Part shown: piece after piece, positions 1-7,833 of the stretch
Layout: each line of letters begins with the position of its first letter
How positions within the stretch are numbered: the stretch's first letter is position 1
Source of the DNA: JBBQYD01 sp942493075
GTDB taxonomy: Bacteria; Verrucomicrobiota; Verrucomicrobiia; Limisphaerales; UBA8199
Length of the DNA: 64,000 nucleotides
NCBI GenBank assembly: GCA_942493075.1
Contig: OW818681.1
Location: forward strand, 496,001 to 560,000
Direction: 5' to 3'
Program-made: the position numbers and the translations under genes
Notes under the pieces: model-generated
What the model was told of the DNA's origin: nothing
Databases searched by the model: none
The model's input: only the letters and a program-made list of their open reading frames with translations

Positions 1-522
1 GAGTTGATGGGCCGCTATGCCGCTGCGAATCATTCGTTGATTCATCGGCATATCTCCGAGCACCTCCGGGTGAACGTGCTTTTGGATGTTGAGAACCACC
101 ACAATTTCGCCTGGAAAGAGCGCCACGTTATTGATGGAGTCGAACGCGATGTGGTTGTGCATCGCAAAGGCGCTACGCCAGCAGGTGTCGGTGTCATGGG
201 GATCATCCCCGGCTCGATGGCGTCGCCCGGTTACCTTGTTCGCGGAAAGGGCAATGAGGACTCCTTGAAGTCCGCATCGCATGGGGCCGGACGTGTCATG
301 AGCCGCACCAAGGCGATGGAGACGTTCGAATGGGAGAAGGTGAACCGGGTGCTGAAGGACCGCGGCGTGAAGCTCATTTCGGCCGGACTCGACGAAGTTC
401 CTATGGTGTATAAAGACATCCACCAGGTGATGGCCGCACAGGCCGACCTTGTGGAAGTGCTCGGGCGGTTCGATCCGAAACTTGTCAAAATGGCGCCGCA
501 TGGCGAGCGCCCAGAGGATTAG
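1..522 (+). CDS. rtcB: RNA-splicing ligase RtcB, C-terminal part (5' end outside window)
   Basis: This is the C-terminal ~173 residues of RtcB, the GTP- and Mn-dependent ligase that joins RNA 2',3'-cyclic-phosphate (or 3'-phosphate) ends to 5'-OH ends. The reading frame is open at base 1, so the start lies upstream. Visible RtcB signatures are ENHHNFAW (metal-binding histidines), VHRKGATPA, GIIPGSMASPGYLVRGKG and SASHGAGR, whose histidine is the guanylylated residue in characterised RtcB proteins. The C-terminal ~60 residues also fit the family. All catalytic elements within the visible part are intact, so the enzyme is probably active. rtcA follows after 22 nt on the same strand, and the RNA-repair genes hen1 and pnkp are further downstream. 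An RtcR-type regulator, often found beside rtcBA, is not in the window and could lie upstream. Identification is firm. Confidence 0.95.
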   Translation, partial: ELMGRYAAANHSLIHRHISEHLRVNVLLDVENHHNFAWKERHVIDGVERDVVVHRKGATPAGVGVMGIIPGSMASPGYLVRGKGNEDSLKSASHGAGRVMSRTKAMETFEWEKVNRVLKDRGVKLISAGLDEVPMVYKDIHQVMAAQADLVEVLGRFDPKLVKMAPHGERPED

Positions 523-544
523 TCAACCCAGGGGAAGCGTAGAG

Positions 545-1582
545 ATGCGCCCCCCTTTCGATACAATGATTACGATTGATGGATCGCAAGGTGAAGGTGG
601 CGGCCAGATTCTAAGGACGTCGCTCGCACTTTCTCTTGTAACCGGACAACCATTCCGGATGGAGAGAATACGGGCGGGCCGGAAGAAGCCAGGACTGTTG
701 AATCAGCATCTCACCTGCGTGCATGCAGCGGCCGCGATCGGCAAAGCCGAGGCGGCGGGTGCCGGTCTTGGGTCGCAGAACCTGGAGTTCAGGCCTGGGA
801 CTGTGACTCCAGGCAATTACCGGTTCTCAGTCGGAACCGCGGGCAGCGCGGCCCTGGTATTTCAAACCATCCTGCCGCCCCTTTTGATTGCGAATGAGAG
901 CAGCGATCTGATACTCGAAGGTGGCACGCACAATCCCGCCGCGCCGCCGTTCGACTTCCTGCAGCGTTCGTTTGCTCCCGTGATAGAACGGATGGGGCCG
1001 GGTCTTGAACTGACCTTGCAGCGGTCGGGGTTTTTCCCGGCAGGCGGGGGCAGGTTTGAAGCACGGATCAATCCGGCAGCCCAGTTGACGCCAGTCGAGC
1101 TGACCGAACGCGGCCAAATCGTGTCCCAGAACGCTCGCGCCCTGATTTCGAGGCTCTCTCCCCAGATCGGCGAACGTGAACTCGCTGTTGTCCATGATAA
1201 ACTTGGCTGGACTGCCGAGGAATGCCGGGTTGACCTGGTGAACTCTGCCGGGCCTGGAAACGCGTTATTGCTCGAGATCCAGGCTGAGAATGTGACAGCG
1301 GTTTTCACAGGCTTCGGTGAACGCGGGGCAACGGCCGAGACCGTCGCTCAGAAAGCGGTCGATGCTGCGGTCGGATGGCTGAATGCGGATGTCCCCGTTG
1401 AGGACCATTTGGCCGACCAACTGCTGATTCCGATGGCATTGGCCGGTGGCGGGACGTTTCGGACCTTGCAACCAACCTTGCACTCCATAACAAATGCCGA
1501 GATCATCAAGCGGTTTTTGGAGATCAACATTCGCTTTGCGCAGGAAAATGCGACTGCATGGCACGTGACAGTTGAGACGTAA
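545..1582 (+). CDS. rtcA: RNA 3'-terminal phosphate cyclase RtcA
   Basis: 345 residues, close to the ~340 usual for RtcA. The enzyme uses ATP to convert RNA 3'-phosphate ends to 2',3'-cyclic phosphates. Family motifs are IDGSQGEGGGQILRTSL at the N terminus, RAGRKKPGLLNQH, and DHLADQLLIPMALAG near the C terminus; His288 in the last matches the nucleotidyl-accepting histidine of E. coli RtcA. I chose the ATG at 545 because a purine-rich AGGGGAAG lies upstream and the protein then begins just before the conserved IDGSQGEGGG block. An ATG at 566 is possible, and a start at 449 would overlap rtcB without ribosome-binding support. It forms an rtcBA pair with the preceding gene, and both sit at the head of the larger RNA-repair cluster. 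Identification is firm. Confidence 0.95.
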   Translation: MRPPFDTMITIDGSQGEGGGQILRTSLALSLVTGQPFRMERIRAGRKKPGLLNQHLTCVHAAAAIGKAEAAGAGLGSQNLEFRPGTVTPGNYRFSVGTAGSAALVFQTILPPLLIANESSDLILEGGTHNPAAPPFDFLQRSFAPVIERMGPGLELTLQRSGFFPAGGGRFEARINPAAQLTPVELTERGQIVSQNARALISRLSPQIGERELAVVHDKLGWTAEECRVDLVNSAGPGNALLLEIQAENVTAVFTGFGERGATAETVAQKAVDAAVGWLNADVPVEDHLADQLLIPMALAGGGTFRTLQPTLHSITNAEIIKRFLEINIRFAQENATAWHVTVET

Positions 1583-1628
1583 GATTGATTTCAGAAAGCC
1601 TAAGCCCAGAGAAGTCTGCAGGACTACC

Positions 1629-2318
1629 ATGCGACACATTGAGTTGATTTCGAATAGGATGAGTTCTGCTATAACAGAAACTAAAAGACCTAATATGACG
1701 ATTGATAACGACGAATGTGGAGCAAAGTTTCTGAGACCCGATTCCTTACGCTTGAATCTTATTCTGGTTAGCCTGTTTATAGCGGCTTATGAAACGCTGC
1801 GCGAATCCATTGTTCAACAACTGAAAGACCTTTACCGGCACGGATTTGACGAGGCGCTTAGCAAAGGATACGAAAGTGAGGTTCTCTGTCTCAGCGCTAA
1901 GCGTAATTCTTTTCAAGCATCAGTGGCCTGGTTGAGGAGCAAAGGAGTGATCGACGAGGCCGACGAAGAAATTATCGCCGAGTTGAGGCGACATCGAAAT
2001 GAAGTTGTACATGAGCTTCCAAAATTTGTCGCAGAGGCTGGCAAAGACGTTCAAGTCCTCAAGCTTACACAGATCCAACGCCTAGTTGCCAAAATCGATC
2101 GCTGGTGGATTATCAACTTTGAGCTAGACGCTCTCGATATCGATCCCGCAGATGTCGGACCAGAGGAAATCTCTTCAAGCAGAATGGTGTTCTTAGATCT
2201 AATGATCGGAATCGCTACTGGCACACGTTACACAGATCTATACCGGGAAGTTCAACAGGCGTTCGAAAAGCAGGCCCAGCAGAAACATGCCAAGAAGGTA
2301 GGTACTTCATGCTCCTGA
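1629..2318 (+). CDS. HEPN-like hypothetical protein in the RNA-repair operon
   Basis: About 229 residues, largely helical by inspection, with no signal peptide. Its key feature is RRHRNEVVHELP at 1989-2024: Arg-Asn-x3-His (Arg123, His128) is the RNxxxH arrangement of HEPN-superfamily RNases and nucleotide-binding proteins. Helical segments before and after it fit a four-helix HEPN bundle. The ATG at 1629 is preceded by AGGA at suitable spacing. Alternatives are 1659, 1695, or a TTG at 1572 that would overlap rtcA. Its stop overlaps the start of hen1 by 10 nt, indicating translational coupling. The gene looks more AT-rich than its neighbours, suggesting a separate origin. By context it could generate, recognise or guard broken RNA ends. 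The coding call is fairly sure; the HEPN assignment is an inference from one motif and predicted helices. Confidence 0.7.
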   Translation: MRHIELISNRMSSAITETKRPNMTIDNDECGAKFLRPDSLRLNLILVSLFIAAYETLRESIVQQLKDLYRHGFDEALSKGYESEVLCLSAKRNSFQASVAWLRSKGVIDEADEEIIAELRRHRNEVVHELPKFVAEAGKDVQVLKLTQIQRLVAKIDRWWIINFELDALDIDPADVGPEEISSSRMVFLDLMIGIATGTRYTDLYREVQQAFEKQAQQKHAKKVGTSCS

Positions 2319-3712
2319 CAATCTCAACCACTCACCACCCAGCCACGGATCTGGGTTACTTGCTCCGCAAGAACCCGGCGCGAGTGCAGTCGTTCGCACA
2401 GAACTTCGGCACTGCACACGTATTCTACCCGGAAGCAACTGCTGAACGGTGCACGGTAGGCCTGCTGCTGGAGATTGACCCTGTGGGCCTGGTAAGAAAC
2501 CGGCGTGGACCGGCTGGCGAGCGGTTCTCACTCGAACAGTATGTGAACGACAGGCCCTACGTGGCTTCTTCGTTCCTGAGCGTAGCAATCGCTGATGTGT
2601 TTGGCAGTGCGATGACGGGGAAATGCAAGGAGCGTCCGGAGCTCGCTGAGAAACCGATACACCTGCAGGCAAAGCTCGCGGTGCTCCCCTGCCGCGGTGG
2701 AGACAGGGTGTTGCGCAGCCTTTTTGAACCTTTGGGCTATACGGTCCAGGCGCAAGGGTATCCGCTGGACAGCATGTTTCCCGATTGGGGAGAGAGCTCC
2801 TACTACACGGTATGCCTCGAAAGAACTGTCCGGCTGAGCGAACTGCTCACTCACCTTTATGTCCTTATTCCCGTGCTCGACAATGACAAGCATTACTGGG
2901 TTGGTGATGATGAGGTGGAGAAGTTGTTGAAGCGGGGCGAGGGCTGGCTTGCCACGCACCCGCAACGGGAGCTAATTACAGCCCGCTATTTGAAATACCG
3001 GCGCAATCTCATCAATGACGCTCTGGAGCGTCTCGTAAACGAGGAGGAGCCTGCGGCCGACGAGGCTCAGCAGGCCCATGCCCAGGAGGAAGCGGCCGTC
3101 GAGCAGAAGATCAGTCTGAACGAGCAGAGGCTTGGCACGGTGCTGGCCGCTCTGAAAAGCAGCGGCGCCAAGCGGGTGATCGATCTGGGCTGCGGTGAAG
3201 GAAAACTCCTCCAGGTATTGTTAAAAGAGCGTGAGTTTGAGCAAATCGTGGGCTTGGATGTGTCTTTCCGCGCGCTTGAGATTGCCAAAGATCGCCTCGA
3301 CCTGGAGCGTTTGCCTGAAATGAAGCGTCAGCGCATCCAACTGGTGCACGGCTCCCTCATCTATCGTGACAAACGGCTGGAAGGGTTCGATGCAGCAGCG
3401 GTGGTGGAGGTGATCGAACATCTTGACCCGCCGCGGCTGGCCGCGTTCGAACGCGTTTTGTTTGAGTTTGCCCGTCCAGGTGCCGTCGTGCTGACCACTC
3501 CCAATTCCGAGTACAATGTGAAATGGGAATCATTGCCGACTGGCAAGCTCCGTCATAAAGATCATCGTTTCGAATGGACGCGCGGGCAGTTCCAACAATG
3601 GGCAGCACGGATAGCCCAGCGGTTCGATTACAAGGTGCGCTTTCTCCCCGTAGGCCCGGAGGATGCGGCTGTCGGCTCCCCGACGCAGATGGGGATTTTC
3701 GAAAGGCAATAG
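2309..3712 (+). CDS. hen1: RNA 3'-terminal ribose 2'-O-methyltransferase Hen1
   Basis: 467 residues, the usual size of bacterial Hen1. It methylates the 2'-OH at the broken 3' end of RNA during Pnkp-dependent repair, so the sealed site resists being cut again. The N-terminal ~240 residues are the bacterial Hen1-specific domain that works with Pnkp. A short acidic linker follows, then the SAM-dependent methyltransferase domain: DLGCGEGKLL near residue 292 (SAM binding), EVIEHLDPPRL near 367 (Glu367, Glu370 and His371 as metal ligands), and KDHRFEW (His419, the remaining metal-ligand position). All are intact. GGTAGG precedes the ATG, and the start overlaps the stop of the HEPN-like gene. The HExxH/TPR gene follows after one base and pnkp lies beyond it. 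Identification is firm. Confidence 0.94.
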   Translation: MLLTISTTHHPATDLGYLLRKNPARVQSFAQNFGTAHVFYPEATAERCTVGLLLEIDPVGLVRNRRGPAGERFSLEQYVNDRPYVASSFLSVAIADVFGSAMTGKCKERPELAEKPIHLQAKLAVLPCRGGDRVLRSLFEPLGYTVQAQGYPLDSMFPDWGESSYYTVCLERTVRLSELLTHLYVLIPVLDNDKHYWVGDDEVEKLLKRGEGWLATHPQRELITARYLKYRRNLINDALERLVNEEEPAADEAQQAHAQEEAAVEQKISLNEQRLGTVLAALKSSGAKRVIDLGCGEGKLLQVLLKEREFEQIVGLDVSFRALEIAKDRLDLERLPEMKRQRIQLVHGSLIYRDKRLEGFDAAAVVEVIEHLDPPRLAAFERVLFEFARPGAVVLTTPNSEYNVKWESLPTGKLRHKDHRFEWTRGQFQQWAARIAQRFDYKVRFLPVGPEDAAVGSPTQMGIFERQ

Positions 3713-3713
3713 T

Positions 3714-5120
3714 ATGGCTCGAAGCATCCACACAACGCGTCGAACTCTTCGCGAGCTTAGCAGAAAGGAGTTTCCTGAGGCCGATCAGAAACAGGCTGCT
3801 CTACGACAGGCCGTGCAATCGCTGAATCGCAAGCGAAGAATCAAGGAGCTTGTCCTAAAAGAGCGAGAACGAAGTCTCCCGCCTTTGCCCTCAACTCCCG
3901 TGAGCACAATTCCAATCGACGTCCTGGACGAGGGCGAGTTTGTGCACCACGGCGCGTCGCCAGATGATATTCGAGCTGTCTTAAAGGAACTTCCGGAGAG
4001 CGCGAGGCTCGGCATTTCCCGAATCCAGTTATCTTTGGGTAAAGCACAAATGGAGGCATGGGCTGAAGGAGGGGACAGAGAGCAAGATCCATTGATAGGC
4101 CGGCTGGGCAGCAAGCTGTTTTCCGGGGTTTTTGGAGGGGAGACTCTCGGTTGTTTTATGTTCAAATCCGGGCTGGTTTCAATCTACGCGTTTGTATGCG
4201 ATTGGAACCGGATCCCTGTTCCAACATCCTTCTGCAAATTTTATCTCCGACTTCATGCTCTAAAGACCTTCGTTCATGAAGTCGCGCATCACCATGATCG
4301 TATCGCGCGTGTTGCCAGGGGCCGCTGGCGTTTGGACAGGCAAATCAATGGGGAAATGTATGCCGAACAAATGGAGCACAAATGGACGCAAGAAGTTGTT
4401 CTGCCTTATTTGCGGCGGAATTACGCTAAAGAGGCCAGAGCCCTCCTGAACTGGGTTGCACACCGAGGCGGCCTTCGGGTGGATTTGGACTTCATCGCAG
4501 GGGATAGCCGCCGGACCGAGCGGGATGGGTTACAACGAATTTTTCTCAGCACATCAGGCGCATTCGAAAACTGGTTGGATGCTCTGCCCACCTGCAAGAC
4601 GCTGGCTGAATCACGACTCGCGTTGGCGTGGGAACTTCATTACAGCGATTGCTATGAAGAATGTCTCCAAGTGCTGAACGGGATTCTCGCCGGGACCTGT
4701 GATTGGATTCCAGCGCTAACCTGCAAAGCAGACACTCTCGTTCACCTCGAACAGCATGATGAGGCTTTGGATGTCAGCCGCCGAGTGCTGCAACTCCAGC
4801 CTTCAAATGTGGACGCCTGGAAAACACAGGGTGATGTCTTTCGGTTCCGTGATGACTGGGAAAGATTGTTGGACAACTGTGCCGCTTGGGAGGGTAGCGG
4901 ACGAATGACTCGCCGCGCAAAGCGCGAACTGCTAATGCATCGGGCAATCGCCTATTGTGCCCTGGACAACCCCCGTGAAATGAACGCCGCCATTGAGGCT
5001 TACCTCGCTCTGATGCCGAATAGGACGCCGGAGATTGCTGCGCGCAGGAGGAAGTATATCTACGCTCGAACTTTTCGCTCCGCCGGCAAGCCTATCCCGC
5101 CTGAATTCTCTACGAAGTAA
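3714..5120 (+). CDS. Unknown HExxH (putative zinc metallopeptidase) / TPR protein in the Hen1-Pnkp operon
   Basis: 468 residues, not recognised as a named family. The N-terminal ~60 residues are highly basic (many Arg/Lys), which could contact RNA. A central domain (about 60-300) contains HEVAHHHD with His188-Glu189-His192, the zinc-metallopeptidase HExxH signature. About 25 residues on, GEMYAEQMEH supplies Glu214 or Glu218 as a candidate third ligand, as in gluzincin-type peptidases. The C-terminal ~150 residues carry TPR-like pairs of helices (for example ALTCKADTLVHLEQHDEALD and DAWKTQGDVFRFRDDWE). There is no signal peptide, so it acts in the cytoplasm. It begins one base after hen1 and ends one base before pnkp, so it must be co-translated with both. 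Substrate and activity are unknown; a role in sensing or removing a damaging protein is only a guess. The start at 3714 is fixed by the hen1 stop. Confidence 0.75.
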   Translation: MARSIHTTRRTLRELSRKEFPEADQKQAALRQAVQSLNRKRRIKELVLKERERSLPPLPSTPVSTIPIDVLDEGEFVHHGASPDDIRAVLKELPESARLGISRIQLSLGKAQMEAWAEGGDREQDPLIGRLGSKLFSGVFGGETLGCFMFKSGLVSIYAFVCDWNRIPVPTSFCKFYLRLHALKTFVHEVAHHHDRIARVARGRWRLDRQINGEMYAEQMEHKWTQEVVLPYLRRNYAKEARALLNWVAHRGGLRVDLDFIAGDSRRTERDGLQRIFLSTSGAFENWLDALPTCKTLAESRLALAWELHYSDCYEECLQVLNGILAGTCDWIPALTCKADTLVHLEQHDEALDVSRRVLQLQPSNVDAWKTQGDVFRFRDDWERLLDNCAAWEGSGRMTRRAKRELLMHRAIAYCALDNPREMNAAIEAYLALMPNRTPEIAARRRKYIYARTFRSAGKPIPPEFSTK

Positions 5121-5121
5121 A

Positions 5122-7677
5122 ATGACCCTCACCATTCCAGAACTTTCGTTTGTTGTGCTGATTGGCGCTTCCGGCTCCGGGAAGAGCACCTTTGCCCGCA
5201 AGCATTTCAAACCCACTGAAATCCTGTCTTCGGATTACTGCCGCGGCCTCGTTTCGGATGACGAAAACAATCAAGCCGCGACCAGTGATGCCTTCGAGGT
5301 CCTGCATTTTATCGCCCGAAAGCGACTGGCTGCAGGCAAGCTCACCGTCATTGATGCCACGAACGTGCAACCTGAAGCGCGCGCGTCTTTAGTCGAATTG
5401 GCGAGAGAATTCCATTGTCTGCCTGTGGCCATCGTTCTCAATCTGCCAGAAAAGCTTTGCCGCGAGCGCAACCAAAGCCGCGCAGATCGAACCTTCGGCC
5501 CGCACGTGGTCCGTCAGCAGGTCCAGCAACTGCGCCGGTCGGTCCGCCATCTCAACACGGAAGGATTCCGGCATGTCTTTGTCTTGAACTCGGAGGAGGA
5601 TGTAGATTCGGCCACAATCGAGCGGCAACCGCTCTGGAACAATCTCAAGCATGAGCCCGGTCCGTTTGATATCATTGGCGATATCCACGGCTGCTACGAT
5701 GAGTTGGTCGCACTCGTTGGCAAGCTCGGGTATGGCCTGGAAGAAACACCGACCGGACCTCTCATCACACCTCCCCCTGGACGCAAGCTGATCTTCCTGG
5801 GTGACATTGTCGATCGCGGGCCCAAGATCCACCAGGTTCTTAAGCTGGTCATGAACGCCGTGGAATCCGGTGCTGCTTTTTGTGTCCCCGGCAACCACGA
5901 TATGAAACTCATGCGCAAGCTGCGCGGACGCGACGTGCACGTCCGGCATGGATTAGCCGAATCCCTGGAGCAACTCGAAGCGGAGTCTCCTGAGTTTCGC
6001 ACGAAGGTAGCTGCGTTTATCGATGACTTGGTCAGCCACTATGTTTTGGATGGTGGAAAGCTGGTGGTAGCCCACGCAGGGATGAAGGAGTCCATGCAGG
6101 GCCGTGGCTCTGGCAGGGTGCGCGACTTTGCGCTTTATGGTGAAACCACCGGTGAGACCGATGAGTTTGGGCTGCCGATCCGGTTTAACTGGGCGGCAGA
6201 GTACAGGGGAAAGGCCACAGTTGTCTATGGCCATACTCCCGTGCCGGAACCCGAATGGTTAAATCGGACGATCAATATTGATACGGGGTGCGTTTTCGGC
6301 GGAAAACTCACAGCCCTCCGCTATCCGGAGAAAGAGCTCGTTTCAGTTCCTGCGAACCAGACTTACGCTCAATCGGCAAGGCCGTTTCTGATCGAAACAA
6401 AGCCGGCACCGCTCTCCGCCCAGCAGCAGCATGACGACCTGCTCGATATGGAGGACGTGCAGGGCAAACGGATTATTTCCACGCGGCTGGCGTCGAATGT
6501 CACCATTCGCGAGGAAAACGCGACCGCCGCGCTGGAGGTCATGAGTCGGTTTGCCGCCAATCCGAAATGGCTGATTTATCTGCCACCCACGATGTCGCCT
6601 TCAGAGACGACGAAGGAGCCCGGGTTGCTCGAGCATCCAGCGGAGGCGTTCACTTATTTCCGCAACGAAGGCATCCCGAAGGTGATTTGCGAGCAAAAGC
6701 ACATGGGTTCCCGAGCCGTGGTGATTGTTTGCAGATCGGAGGAAGCCGTGCGAACACGTTTCGGCATCAGCAATGAAGGAATCGGCATCTGCTACACCCG
6801 CACCGGGCGGCGTTTCTTTGATGACAGCCGGATTGAAGCCGGGTTGCTGGAAACCGTGCGCTCAGCATTGGATCGTGCCGGGTTCTGGGACGAGTTCAAA
6901 ACAGACTGGGTGTGCCTGGATTGCGAGCTCATGCCGTGGTCGGCCAAAGCCCAAGCGCTCGTAAAAGGCCAATATGCAGCAGTAGGCGCTGCTGCCCGCG
7001 GAGCGTTAACCGAGGTCATGAGTTCCCTGTCAACCGCCGCGAGTAATGGCGCAGACGTCCAGGAACTGCTCAATCGTCACCATGAACGGCAGAAGCTTGC
7101 TAACGATTACGTGCAGGCCTACCAGCAATACTGTTGGCCTGTGAGTTCGCTGGGCGATCTCAAGCTAGCGCCATTTCACTTGCTGGCAACGGAAGGACAG
7201 GTGCATATCGGGAAGGATCACGCCTGGCACATGGAGACGCTCGCAAAGCTTTGCGCTGCCGACTCAGGACTGTTGCTCGCAACACCTTTCAAACTCGTTG
7301 ATGTGACGGATGCCGATCGCCAGTCGGACGGCATCCAATGGTGGCAGGAGCTAACCGATGCAGGCGGCGAAGGAATGGTCGTCAAACCTCTGGACTTCAT
7401 TGCGCGCGGAAGGAAGGGGCTCGTCCAACCCGCGGTCAAATGCCGGGGCAGGGAGTATCTGCGGATTATTTACGGACCCGAGTACACGTTACCAGAAAAC
7501 CTGGAGCGGCTCCGATCCCGCGGATTATCCACAAAGCGTTCGTTAGCGATCCGCGAGTTCGCTCTCGGCATTGAGGCATTGGAACGCTTTGTGCGCCAGG
7601 AACCGCTCCGCCGTGTCCATGAATGCGTCTTTGGGGTGCTTGCGCTCGAAAGCGAACCGGTCGATCCGAGGCTGTAG
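5122..7677 (+). CDS. pnkp: Polynucleotide kinase-phosphatase (bacterial Pnkp), trifunctional RNA end-healing and ligase
   Basis: 851 residues, matching bacterial Pnkp. It has three modules in the expected order. A 5'-OH polynucleotide kinase (1-~170) carries the P-loop GASGSGKST with Lys21. A metallophosphoesterase (~180-400) that removes 2',3'-cyclic phosphates has GDIHGCYDE (Asp187, His189), GDIVDRGP, PGNHD (Asn258, His259) and VYGHTP. A C-terminal adenylyltransferase/ligase domain (~480-851) has the nucleotidyl-lysine motif EQKHMGSR (Lys526). All key residues are present. In known systems the Pnkp-Hen1 complex repairs RNA, especially tRNA cut by ribotoxins. Pnkp alone is a weak sealer and needs Hen1, consistent with hen1 two genes upstream. 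The start at 5122 is one base past the preceding stop; the open frame extends further upstream but inside the previous gene. Identification is firm. Confidence 0.95.
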   Translation: MTLTIPELSFVVLIGASGSGKSTFARKHFKPTEILSSDYCRGLVSDDENNQAATSDAFEVLHFIARKRLAAGKLTVIDATNVQPEARASLVELAREFHCLPVAIVLNLPEKLCRERNQSRADRTFGPHVVRQQVQQLRRSVRHLNTEGFRHVFVLNSEEDVDSATIERQPLWNNLKHEPGPFDIIGDIHGCYDELVALVGKLGYGLEETPTGPLITPPPGRKLIFLGDIVDRGPKIHQVLKLVMNAVESGAAFCVPGNHDMKLMRKLRGRDVHVRHGLAESLEQLEAESPEFRTKVAAFIDDLVSHYVLDGGKLVVAHAGMKESMQGRGSGRVRDFALYGETTGETDEFGLPIRFNWAAEYRGKATVVYGHTPVPEPEWLNRTINIDTGCVFGGKLTALRYPEKELVSVPANQTYAQSARPFLIETKPAPLSAQQQHDDLLDMEDVQGKRIISTRLASNVTIREENATAALEVMSRFAANPKWLIYLPPTMSPSETTKEPGLLEHPAEAFTYFRNEGIPKVICEQKHMGSRAVVIVCRSEEAVRTRFGISNEGIGICYTRTGRRFFDDSRIEAGLLETVRSALDRAGFWDEFKTDWVCLDCELMPWSAKAQALVKGQYAAVGAAARGALTEVMSSLSTAASNGADVQELLNRHHERQKLANDYVQAYQQYCWPVSSLGDLKLAPFHLLATEGQVHIGKDHAWHMETLAKLCAADSGLLLATPFKLVDVTDADRQSDGIQWWQELTDAGGEGMVVKPLDFIARGRKGLVQPAVKCRGREYLRIIYGPEYTLPENLERLRSRGLSTKRSLAIREFALGIEALERFVRQEPLRRVHECVFGVLALESEPVDPRL

Positions 7678-7833
7678 TGGGAAGGGAGAATAATCCATGA
7701 TGCGTCATGCCTGATGCAAACAAAGTTACTCACATGGCTATCGAACCAGGGAGAGAGGGAGTCATGACTTGCTTATCCCTTTTTCCTCTTCAACAGATGC
7801 CGCCTCAGGGATAGTATCCACCCAATCAAACCT

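Noticed and set aside
449..544. Longer N-terminal start for RtcA inside rtcB
   Set aside because: It overlaps rtcB by 74 bases and adds residues not seen in RtcA; the ATG at 545 has a ribosome site and a normal length.
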